Assembly (NCBI RefSeq): GCF_004122735.1
Contig: NZ_SDIF01000007.1
Coordinates: forward strand, 1 to 64,000
Source of the DNA: Streptomyces sioyaensis
GTDB lineage: Bacteria; Actinomycetota; Actinomycetes; Streptomycetales; Streptomycetaceae
Direction: 5' to 3'
DNA length: 64,000 bases
The notes under the pieces were generated by a model. That model was not told the DNA's origin. It did not search any database and saw only the letters and a list, made by a program, of their open reading frames with translations. Position numbers and translations under genes: made by a program. This document shows, in pieces, positions 35,092 through 42,594 of this stretch. Positions within the stretch are counted from its first letter, which is position 1. Each line of letters opens with the position of its first letter.

Positions 35092-36561
35092 TCAAGTAGC
35101 CAGCAGATCGCGGATCTGATTCCGGGCTTCACGCAGTGGCCCAGGAACGTCCCTGCCGACCGTATAGGGATAGAGCTGCGCGAGCTGATTCCGGACCCGG
35201 CCCGACTGGGTGTGAGCGGCGGCATCGACGGCGTGATGCGTGTTCTCGACAGCACCTGTGACATCGCCGACGAGGAAATGGCATTCGGCGAGACCGATCC
35301 AGTCGAGCGCGTGACTTCGGCTTGCCTCTGGGCCGCGCTGGTCGAGCGCCATACGGATTTCCTCTGCTGCCATATGCGCATGCTCATGAGGCTGCCGCCG
35401 AGCAAGTTCCAGTAGCCGGCCGCCGGTGACGCCCGCGAGTTCGGCTTCGTCGAAGTAGGCGATCCAGTACGGATCCTGACCGGTGGTCGCATGGGCCAAT
35501 GCGTCGCGAGCCTGTGCTGTGGCCCGGCGGAATGCCGCAGTCCGGCCCACCGCGGCCAGGGCCCACGCCTCGCGTGTGTGCAGCATCGCCCGCAGGCGAG
35601 GCCCAGCAGTGGTACGCACACCATCTTGTGCGAGGCGCACCAACTCCAGAGCGTCTTGAGGATGACCCCCGTACAACACCTGCCGCGCTATGCCGGCCAG
35701 CACATTGGCGCCGAATGCGGTATCCCCAGCCGCGTGCGCCGACCTCAGGGCAACGTCATAGTATTCCTGCGCCCGGCGATGCAGCCCCGAGTCCCAGGCC
35801 ATTGTGGCTGCGGTGCCGGCCAGTTGGGCCATCACGCCGTACAGACGTCGCTCGATGGACGTTGCCTGATGCTGGTCGAGAGCGGACGCCACCTCGTTCA
35901 GCTGTCCAAGAACTGCCTTTCGGCGTAGCCCCCCGCCGTATCGGTGATCCCATGCGCGGAAGGTGCGCGCCGTGGTTTCCAGATCATCCAAGTCTCGTGC
36001 TCCGAGCCGGCCTTGGCGCCGAGGACGGTTGTCGGCGCCGGCTGGCTGCAGCCACCCTTCGAGGGAGTCGAGCAGAGCGGCACCGGTGACGGCGGCAGCG
36101 GATAGGGCGCGCGCAGCTGCGCGGCGAGTCATCACGAGATCGCTCCTCGTCAAGTGGTCGGATAAGCCGATGGTGGCGTCAGGACGCCACGGCACCTCCT
36201 CGGAGTGCCGGCGATCCTCTGGCGATGGCGTGACGTCCCGGGGCTGGTCCTCCCATGGGCGGGGTGCGAGACCGAGCAGGATGCCGGGGATCCGGAGGCC
36301 ATCGGCAATGCGTCGGATGACGACCATCGACGAGATCTGATGCTGTCCGGCGATGACGTTGGAGACCTTGCCGGGAGTGAGTTCGCATGCTGCCGCGATC
36401 TTGTTCTGACTGAGCCCGCCCCACTTCTTGATGAGAGCAAAAGCGGCGGCGAAATCGTGCTCGCCGAGTGCTCGGCGTAGATCGTCACGCTCCAGCACGT
36501 CAGGGGCGAGCGGTGGTCCGGGGGCGTCCATAGGGCCCACTTTCACAGTGATCCTAGGCAT
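35092..36561 (-). CDS. XRE-type HTH regulator with TPR C-terminal region
   Basis: 489 residues from ATG at 36561; an internal ATG at 36531 is an alternative and neither has a strong ribosome site. The helix-turn-helix lies at about 35-95 (GGLSQNKIAAACELTPGKVSNVIAGQH). A linker follows, and from about 200 on come helical TPR-like repeats (AGTAATMAWDSGLHRRAQEYYDVAL, AGDTAFGANVLAGIARQVLYGG). This architecture is frequent in Streptomyces and often acts with a neighbouring small gene. Codon 133 is TTA (36163-36165), so translation should need bldA. Base composition is lower in GC than the rest of the window. It is divergent from the DUF6415 gene, with a dyad between. Confidence 0.85.
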   Translation of the reverse strand: MPRITVKVGPMDAPGPPLAPDVLERDDLRRALGEHDFAAAFALIKKWGGLSQNKIAAACELTPGKVSNVIAGQHQISSMVVIRRIADGLRIPGILLGLAPRPWEDQPRDVTPSPEDRRHSEEVPWRPDATIGLSDHLTRSDLVMTRRAAARALSAAAVTGAALLDSLEGWLQPAGADNRPRRQGRLGARDLDDLETTARTFRAWDHRYGGGLRRKAVLGQLNEVASALDQHQATSIERRLYGVMAQLAGTAATMAWDSGLHRRAQEYYDVALRSAHAAGDTAFGANVLAGIARQVLYGGHPQDALELVRLAQDGVRTTAGPRLRAMLHTREAWALAAVGRTAAFRRATAQARDALAHATTGQDPYWIAYFDEAELAGVTGGRLLELARRQPHEHAHMAAEEIRMALDQRGPEASRSHALDWIGLAECHFLVGDVTGAVENTHHAVDAAAHTQSGRVRNQLAQLYPYTVGRDVPGPLREARNQIRDLLAT

Positions 36562-36595
36562 GAGTAATCGTCGCGCTGCACCAGCAACGAGTCTA

Positions 36596-36610
36596 TTACC
36601 GCCTCGGTAA
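36596..36610. promoter_or_regulatory. Dyad between XRE regulator and DUF6415 genes
   Basis: TTACCG-CCT-CGGTAA, a perfect 6-bp inverted repeat with 3-nt spacer, 35 nt from the XRE start. A second pair, GCAACGAG (36584-36591) and CTCGTTGC (36651-36658), flanks it as a longer-range inverted repeat. These are good candidates for binding by the XRE protein. Confidence 0.5.
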
Positions 36611-36688
36611 CCCCTGTTGGTCATTCCCGCCTTGTTGCTCTGAGAGGACCCTCGTTGCAGCACGAAGAGGTCGCTGCAAGGGAACAGA

Positions 36689-37057
36689 ATGGACAGACAC
36701 ACGATCATGCTTGACCCGCAGGACACACAGACGCCGATCGATGTGGTCACCATCCAAGCGACAATCGAGAGGGCGCTGGGCGCCAGCCGTGGCCAGCTAC
36801 AGGTGAGCACGCTCGTCGACCTTCAGACGCAACTGCGCATCCACATCGCGTTACTCCGAGAGCCTGCCCGGAAGGCCGCTGACCAGATGTGGCACGGCGG
36901 CACCAAGTGGCATCGGCACATCACGCGGCTGGACGGTGTCGAGCGCCAGGCGGAGCAGGAAATGAGTCCGCTTCCGTTCGGTGCTCTGATCGAGGTGCAG
37001 CTGATGGCGCGCGACTGCCAATGGCTCCTGGACGGCTACAAGGAGAACTGGCGATGA
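36689..37057 (+). CDS. DUF6415 family protein
   Basis: 122 residues, start ATG after AAGGGA. It matches the Streptomyces DUF6415 pattern: LVDLQTQLRIHIALLREPA, then TKWHRHITRLDGVERQAEQ and LMARDCQWLLDGY. Mostly helical, soluble, unknown function. Codon 55 is TTA (36851-36853), predicting bldA control. It overlaps the next gene by 4 nt (ATGA). It lies divergent from the XRE-TPR/SLOG operon, an arrangement I believe recurs in Streptomyces, so the four genes may form one functional unit (inference). Confidence 0.72.
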   Translation: MDRHTIMLDPQDTQTPIDVVTIQATIERALGASRGQLQVSTLVDLQTQLRIHIALLREPARKAADQMWHGGTKWHRHITRLDGVERQAEQEMSPLPFGALIEVQLMARDCQWLLDGYKENWR

Positions 37058-37305
37058 GCGAGGGACGACGGTGCCCCGGCCCGCTGCCCTATCCCGGAAT
37101 CAAAGGCCGCCTGGTGAGCCCCCGTCAGCCGGAAGTCGGCGATGAAGTCGAGTATGCCCCCGGCCGCCGAGCCGTCGTGACGGACATCCGCAGGGGCAAC
37201 TACTACCTCCGGACGTGGGGAAACCAGGAGTGGCCGGTGCAGGACTCCGACCAGTTGACGGTGAAGCGGACGCGAGCCGAGCGGATCGCGGCGGGGGATC
37301 TTTGA
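37054..37305 (+). CDS. Hypothetical 83-residue protein
   Basis: Small basic protein (reading MSEGRRCPGPLPYPGIKGRL at the start). The middle, EVGDEVEYAPGRRAVVTDIRRGNYYLRTWG, looks like an SH3-like or KOW-type beta barrel that could bind nucleic acid or protein. ATG overlaps the DUF6415 stop, so the two are translationally coupled. I recognise no named family; the function is unknown. Confidence 0.6.
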   Translation: MSEGRRCPGPLPYPGIKGRLVSPRQPEVGDEVEYAPGRRAVVTDIRRGNYYLRTWGNQEWPVQDSDQLTVKRTRAERIAAGDL

Positions 37306-37527
37306 TGAGCGGCGCGATGTCCTCTGCGCTCAGCGCGAGCTGGCCGGGGGTGCGGGGTGATGGGCCGTGCGGCGGGTTGGGCGTGCCGCGAAGGCGCGGG
37401 GGCGGGGGCGGCGTGCCACGCTGGAGGTGTCGGGGCTGCCGCGGACGTGGGGTGGCCCGGCGGGGACATCGGTACGCAGCGGAGCCGGCGCACCTGGCGG
37501 CCGGCCCATGGTGAGAGGCGAGCGCCC

Positions 37528-37839
37528 ATGAATGCCCAGCTGGAACCGCTCAGCGGCAAGGAGATCGAGGAGCGCCTCAGGGAGCTGCCCGGATGGTCGG
37601 CCGAGGGGGACCTGCTGCGCCGCAGCTACCGGTTCCACGGACACTTCCCGGCGGTCGCGATGGTCATCCATATCGCGCAGATCCAGGAGGAGTTGGGCCA
37701 CCACGCCGAGCTGACCCTGGGCTACAACCAGCTCGCCGTGGCGGTGAACACCCACAGCATCGGGGGCCGGATCACCCACCTCGACGTCGGTCTCGCCGGC
37801 CGTATCGAGGAGATCGCCGCGGCGCACGGCGCGCGCTGA
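37528..37839 (+). CDS. 4a-hydroxytetrahydrobiopterin dehydratase (PCD/DCoH)
   Basis: 103 residues. The pterin-site pattern ELGHHAELTLGYNQLAVAVNTHSIGGRI corresponds to the family HHPD-x-x-x-x-YN..V...TH..GG. The enzyme dehydrates 4a-hydroxytetrahydropterin to recycle the cofactor after aromatic amino-acid hydroxylation, and can also help in molybdopterin metabolism. The second position of HHPD reads HHAE here. No phenylalanine hydroxylase is in the window. The gene ends 12 nt from the convergent YihY gene. Confidence 0.85.
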   Translation: MNAQLEPLSGKEIEERLRELPGWSAEGDLLRRSYRFHGHFPAVAMVIHIAQIQEELGHHAELTLGYNQLAVAVNTHSIGGRITHLDVGLAGRIEEIAAAHGAR

Positions 37840-37851
37840 CCCGCCGGCGGC

Positions 37852-38796
37852 TCAGCTGCCGGATCGCGGCCGCACCACCCGCCCGGCACGCGCCAGCTCC
37901 ACGTTGAACTGGGCGCCGGACAGCAGCGACAGGTGGGAGAACCACAGCCAGATGAGGAAGACCACCGGCCCCGCGAGCGAGCCGTAGAGCCGGTTGAAGG
38001 TGCCCACGTACGAGGTGTAGAGCGCGAAGGCGGCCGACGAGACCAGCCACAGCAGCACGGCGACCACCCCGCCGGGCGCCGCGCGCCGCACCCCGCGGGA
38101 GCTGGGCGGCCCGGATCGGAACAGCACCATCGCCAGCACCGTGGCCAGGAGCAGCAGCAACGGCCACTTCAGCAGGTTCCAGGTCGCCTCGCCCGCCTCG
38201 CCGAGCCCGACCGTGCGACCCAGCGTGGTCGCGATCGGGCCGCTCACCAGCAGGGCCACCGCGCTGCTGATCAGCAGCGCCATCAGCAGCAGCGCCGTCA
38301 TGAGGATGCGCGGCGCCTTGCGCCACGGCGGCCGGTCGTCCTGGGTGCGGTGCATCGCGTGCAGCGCCCGGCGGAACACCGCCAGATAGCTGCACGACGA
38401 CCACAGGGCACTGACCATGGCGCCGCCGACCACCACCCACGCGGCGGTGCGCTGATGCGCCATGCTCACCAGCGCACGGTGCACGGTCGGGCCCGACTGG
38501 GCCGGGGCGATCGAGCTGATCTGGTTGATGAGCTGCTCGGTGGCCGGCGGATCGGCGAGCCCGATCAGCGACACCGTCACGATCAGCGACGGCAACAGCG
38601 CCAGCACCGAATAGTACGTCAGGCTCGCCGCCCAGTCCGTCACGTCGTCGTGCCACACCGACAGCGGCGTACGGCGCAGCGCGGTCCGGCACTGGGCCCA
38701 GGTCGGCAGCGCGGCCGGCTGCCTGGGTCCCGCCGCACCGAGCGCACGGTCCAGCAGCGTCCGGTCCATACCGCGGCGCATACCGCTCCCGCCCAT
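37852..38796 (-). CDS. YihY/virulence factor BrkB family membrane protein
   Basis: 314 residues with about six membrane segments. The YihY/BrkB core is visible in AASLTYYSVLALLPSLIVTVSLIGL, VGGAMVSALWSSCSYLAVF, LYTSYVGTFNRLYGSLAGPVVFLIWLWFSHLSLL and GAQFNVELAR. Once mislabelled RNase BN, the family's function is unknown; lipid or solute movement is suspected. The start at 38796 has GGAG upstream; ATG codons at 38781 and 38769 are alternatives. Confidence 0.85.
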   Translation of the reverse strand: MGGSGMRRGMDRTLLDRALGAAGPRQPAALPTWAQCRTALRRTPLSVWHDDVTDWAASLTYYSVLALLPSLIVTVSLIGLADPPATEQLINQISSIAPAQSGPTVHRALVSMAHQRTAAWVVVGGAMVSALWSSCSYLAVFRRALHAMHRTQDDRPPWRKAPRILMTALLLMALLISSAVALLVSGPIATTLGRTVGLGEAGEATWNLLKWPLLLLLATVLAMVLFRSGPPSSRGVRRAAPGGVVAVLLWLVSSAAFALYTSYVGTFNRLYGSLAGPVVFLIWLWFSHLSLLSGAQFNVELARAGRVVRPRSGS

Positions 38797-38883
38797 GTCG
38801 TATCCGTCCTCTCCGTCGGTCCGTCCTGCATCATCTCCCGCCGGCGGGTCACCCCTGCCGCACCGGCCGCGCACCTGCCCCGC

Positions 38884-40263
38884 CTACTCCAGCCCGCGGG
38901 CCCGCCGGAACCGGGCCAGGCCGTCCGCCAGATCCACCACCGGGTCCGGGTAGTCGTACGCGGCGCGCTCCGCCCCGGTCAGCCGCCACGGCCGGTGGAC
39001 GGCCGGGCCCGCCAGGCCGGACAGCTCCGGAACCCAGCGCCGCACGTAGTCGCCCTGCGGATCGAACCGCCTGGCCTGGGCGAGCGGATTGAGTACCCGG
39101 TGGGGCCGGGTGTCGGTGCCGGTGCCGGCCATCCACTGCCAGTTGAGCTGGTTGTTCGCCAGGTCGCCGTCCACCAGCAGGTCGAGGAAGTGCCGCGCGC
39201 CCACCCGCCAGTCCACATACAGCGTCTTGGTCAGGAAGCTCGCCACCAGCATCCGGGCCCGGTTGTGCAGCCACCCCTCGTGCAGCAGCTGCCGCATCCC
39301 CGCGTCGACCACCGGGAAGCCGGTGCGGCCCTCCATCCACGCGCGCACCTCGTCCTCGTCGTGGCGCCAATGGTCGTGTCTGGTGCGGTAGTCGGTGTGC
39401 GCCGCGCCGGGGCGGGCCGCCAGCACCTGATGGTGGAAGTCCCGCCAGGCCAGCTGCCGGACGAACGCCGCGGCGCCGGCGTCCGGGCGGCCGGCCGCCT
39501 TGTGCACCAGCTCCGCCGGCGACAGACAGCCGAAGTGCAGATACGGCGACAGCCGTGAGGTGGCATCGGCCGGCAGGTCGTCCTGCCGGTCCTGGTAGTC
39601 GGCCATGCCCGAGCGCTGCCAGGCCGCGAACCGGCGGCGCCCCGCCCGCTCGCCGCCCACCGGCAGTCCGGGCGACGGCTTCCCGCCCGGGCACAGGACG
39701 TCCGCCGAGGGCAGCTCCTGGGAACGCACCCCCTCCGGGACCGGTACGGACCGCGGCGCGGACAGCACCGGCCGCACCCCCTCGGCCCGCCAGCGCCGGA
39801 AGTACGGCGTGAAGACCGCGAAGTGGTCCCGGCCCGTCCCGGAGGGCAGCACCGCGGCCGGCGGCAGCGCCGTGATCACCGCGTCGTGCACCACCAGCGT
39901 CCGCCCGGCGGCCGCCAGCTCCGCGCGCAACCGCCGCTCCCGGCGCAGCGCATAGCCGCTCACCCCGGCCGCGAGATGCACCTGCCCGGCGCCGGTCTCC
40001 GCCGCCACCCGGCAGGTCTCGGTGACCACATCCCCCGTACGGATGACCAGCCGACCGCCGCGTTCCCGCAGCCCCGCGTCGAGATCGGCCAGCGCGTCGG
40101 CCAGGAACGCCGCCCGGTTGGGCACCATGAACCCGGCGTCGGCCACCCCCGGGTCCACGACGAACAGCGGTACCACCCGGGTCGCGGAGCGCAGCGCGGC
40201 CCGGAGCACCGGCTGGTCGTGCAGCCGGAGGTCGGAGCTGAACAGGCAAACCGCTACATCCAT
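38884..40263 (-). CDS. phr: Deoxyribodipyrimidine photolyase (class I)
   Basis: 459 residues. N-terminal photolyase domain (CLFSSDLRLHDQPVLRAAL). The FAD-binding helical domain has TSRLSPYLHFGCLSP, RQLAWRDFHHQVL, TGFPVVDAGMRQL, LHNRARMLVASFLTK and NNQLNWQWMAGTGTD, the set that binds FAD and carries the electron-transfer tryptophans. It repairs cyclobutane pyrimidine dimers with blue light. Class I enzymes also include cryptochromes, but the intact W-rich C-domain favours repair. It is 58 nt upstream of the DUF1266 gene, on the same strand. Confidence 0.92.
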   Translation of the reverse strand: MDVAVCLFSSDLRLHDQPVLRAALRSATRVVPLFVVDPGVADAGFMVPNRAAFLADALADLDAGLRERGGRLVIRTGDVVTETCRVAAETGAGQVHLAAGVSGYALRRERRLRAELAAAGRTLVVHDAVITALPPAAVLPSGTGRDHFAVFTPYFRRWRAEGVRPVLSAPRSVPVPEGVRSQELPSADVLCPGGKPSPGLPVGGERAGRRRFAAWQRSGMADYQDRQDDLPADATSRLSPYLHFGCLSPAELVHKAAGRPDAGAAAFVRQLAWRDFHHQVLAARPGAAHTDYRTRHDHWRHDEDEVRAWMEGRTGFPVVDAGMRQLLHEGWLHNRARMLVASFLTKTLYVDWRVGARHFLDLLVDGDLANNQLNWQWMAGTGTDTRPHRVLNPLAQARRFDPQGDYVRRWVPELSGLAGPAVHRPWRLTGAERAAYDYPDPVVDLADGLARFRRARGLE

Positions 40264-40321
40264 GACATACGTCTACACCGAACGCGTACCCCACGTGCCC
40301 GCCACCACGGGCGGCCGGCCG

Positions 40322-41410
40322 TCAGGCGAAGGGCAGACCGCGCCACGGCGAGGACGGGTCCTGGGTCAGCACCCGGTGGAGGTGCACGGCCTGGGCGTAC
40401 TCCGGCCCGAACGCGCCGTTGTCGAACGCCAGCATCCGGCCCAGCGCATGGCCCGCGGCGAACTCCTCCCAGCTGCCGTACGCCTCCCGGGCCCGCGCAC
40501 CGGCCTGCATCACGGCCTGCTCGGCCTGTGGGGGCGCGCACAGCCGGGCGCTCAGGCCCCAGCGGACGAGGCCGACGGCGTGTGCGTGGTCCAGCGCGAC
40601 GAGGGAGGCCACCTGACCGTCCGCCGGCAGCAGCCCGTCCGCGCGGAACCGCTCCTCGTAACGGGTCACCAGTTCCGGGACGGCAGGCACGTCGGCACCC
40701 TGGCCCGCCTTCCCGGCCCCTGCGTCCGCGGGCTCCCCGGCATCCCGGCCGCGGGCCCGGGCGCGCAGGGCCGCCTCCGTCTGCGTGGGGACGAACTGCC
40801 CGCCGAGCAGCTGGTCGAGGCGCTGCTGCCAGCCGGCGGGGTCGGTCACCGACCACTGGGTGCGCAGCGTCTCGGCGTCCGCGGCGTGGTCGAGGAAGAC
40901 CGTGCCGAGTTCGTTCCAGGGCACGCTGTGGTGCACCGCGAGCGCCGCGCCGCACGCCAGGCCCTGAGCGAGCCGGCCGTGCAGCGGCCCGCCGAAGTGG
41001 GTGACGAGCAGCCCGCCGGGCCGCACCCCGGCCCGGGTGCGGTGCTGGAGCCAGCTCATGCGGTGGACGTGCGAGGCGTCCAGATACGCGGCGCACGGCG
41101 TCCCGGGGTTGAGCGCCAGCCGCCACTTGTCGTTCGGCCAGTCCTGAGCCAGCTCCTCCACCGACACCCGGTCGAAGAACTGCTGGGGATGCCACGGCGG
41201 GAGCATGCCGCGGGTCAGGACGGGAATGCACCTGCCGCCCACCGCCGGGTCGTCGTAGACGGGCAGCGGGTCCTGCCCCTGCTGAGGCACCGCCAGATAC
41301 AGATCCTCGCCGGCGATCGCCGCGACCTGACCGTCCCGGTCGCCCCGCGCCGTCGCCTCGTACAGCCGCCGCTCTGTGTCCGTCGGCGGCATCCATCCCG
41401 GAGTAGCCAC
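40322..41410 (-). CDS. SseB N-domain / DUF1266-like protein
   Basis: 362 residues. The N-terminal half has an SseB-like pattern (ERRLYEATARGDRDGQVAAI, DLYLAVPQQ, WRLALNPGTPCAAYL). The C-terminal half has WGLSARLCAP and AYGSWEEFAAGHALGRMLAFDN, the DUF1266 signature. A low-complexity linker near 225-245 separates them. No signal or membrane segment. Function unknown; it is the second SseB-like protein of the window. Divergent from the methyltransferase gene at 41511. Confidence 0.75.
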   Translation of the reverse strand: MATPGWMPPTDTERRLYEATARGDRDGQVAAIAGEDLYLAVPQQGQDPLPVYDDPAVGGRCIPVLTRGMLPPWHPQQFFDRVSVEELAQDWPNDKWRLALNPGTPCAAYLDASHVHRMSWLQHRTRAGVRPGGLLVTHFGGPLHGRLAQGLACGAALAVHHSVPWNELGTVFLDHAADAETLRTQWSVTDPAGWQQRLDQLLGGQFVPTQTEAALRARARGRDAGEPADAGAGKAGQGADVPAVPELVTRYEERFRADGLLPADGQVASLVALDHAHAVGLVRWGLSARLCAPPQAEQAVMQAGARAREAYGSWEEFAAGHALGRMLAFDNGAFGPEYAQAVHLHRVLTQDPSSPWRGLPFA

Positions 41411-41510
41411 AGCCAGACTTTACGAACACCCTGTCGGCCGCCCGAACCGGGGGTTGCCGGAACGGCAAGGAAGATTGCACCGGCGCCGGCGGTGCCCCAG
41501 GCTCGCCGGC

Positions 41511-42425
41511 ATGAGTCCTCACGAACACCCCGTTACCGGGCATCACTCCGCATCCCACGACAACACCGTCATCGACTGGGCCCTGCTCGCCTCGCACCTC
41601 GAACGGGAGGCGGAGCTGTACACGCCGCTCTACGAACAGGCCGCCGCCTGGCTGGGCGAGTTGCTCACCGAGGGGACCGGCGCCGGGCCCGAGGGGGTGC
41701 GCCGGGTGCTCGACATCGGCAGCGGGCCGGGTGTCGTGAGCTGTCTGCTGGCCCGCGCCTTCCCCGCCGCCGAGGTGGTCGCGGTGGACGCCAGCGCGGA
41801 GCTCCTGGAGCGGGCCCGCGCCCGGGCGGCCGGCCTCGGCCTCGGCGAACGGGTCCGCACCCATCTCGCCGACTTCCCGGAGGGGCTCGACGCCCTGGGC
41901 GGCGGCGACATCATCTGGTCGAGCAAGGTCCTGCACCACATCGGGGACCAGCGCCAAGCGGTCGCCACCCTCGCCGGTCATCTGCGGCCCGGTGGACTGC
42001 TCGCCGTCTGCGAGGGCGGCCTGCCTCCGCGCTACCTTCCGCGGGACCTCGGCATCGGCCGCCCGGGGCTGCAGTCCCGGATCGACGCGGCCGCCGACGA
42101 GTGGTTCAGCACGATGCGGGAAGCGCTGCCCGGCTTCGTCCACGAGACCGAGGACTGGCCCGCGTTCCTCGCGGACGCCGGTCTGCGCACCCCCTCCACC
42201 CGCAGTTTCCTGCTCGACCTGCCGGCCCCGCTGTCCGACGACGCCCTCGCCTTCGTCCTGGCCGTCCTGAGCCGCGCCGCCGAGAAGTGCGCCGAACGCT
42301 TCGACGAGGAGGACCGCACCACCCTCGCCCGCCTCACCGACCCCGAGGACGCCGCCGGGATCAGCCACCGCCCCGACGCCTTCCTGCTGTCCGTGCAGAC
42401 CGTTCACACGGCCCGCGCGCAGTAG
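41511..42425 (+). CDS. Class I SAM-dependent methyltransferase
   Basis: 304 residues. Motif I reads VLDIGSGPGVVSCLLARAF, motif II VVAVDASAELLERA, and post-I IIWSSKVLHHIGDQRQAVATL. The C-terminal 120 residues include a helical lid (EEDRTTLARLTDPED). Methyl acceptor unknown. It precedes the NB-ARC gene by 169 nt in the same direction, so shared transcription is possible but not shown. It has no visible amyloid motif at either end. Confidence 0.85.
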   Translation: MSPHEHPVTGHHSASHDNTVIDWALLASHLEREAELYTPLYEQAAAWLGELLTEGTGAGPEGVRRVLDIGSGPGVVSCLLARAFPAAEVVAVDASAELLERARARAAGLGLGERVRTHLADFPEGLDALGGGDIIWSSKVLHHIGDQRQAVATLAGHLRPGGLLAVCEGGLPPRYLPRDLGIGRPGLQSRIDAAADEWFSTMREALPGFVHETEDWPAFLADAGLRTPSTRSFLLDLPAPLSDDALAFVLAVLSRAAEKCAERFDEEDRTTLARLTDPEDAAGISHRPDAFLLSVQTVHTARAQ

Positions 42426-42594
42426 CCCCCGGACCCGGTGGCCGACTCCTCCCTCGCACCGCGGCCGTACGGACCGGCCGGATCCGCGCGGACCCGGCCG
42501 GCGCCCGCCGCCCAGGCAATACGCTGGGCGGCGGGCCGCGACGGGGGTACCTCCCGCGCACTTGAGGCGCGGTGACGGCATGGAGGGAGATCGG

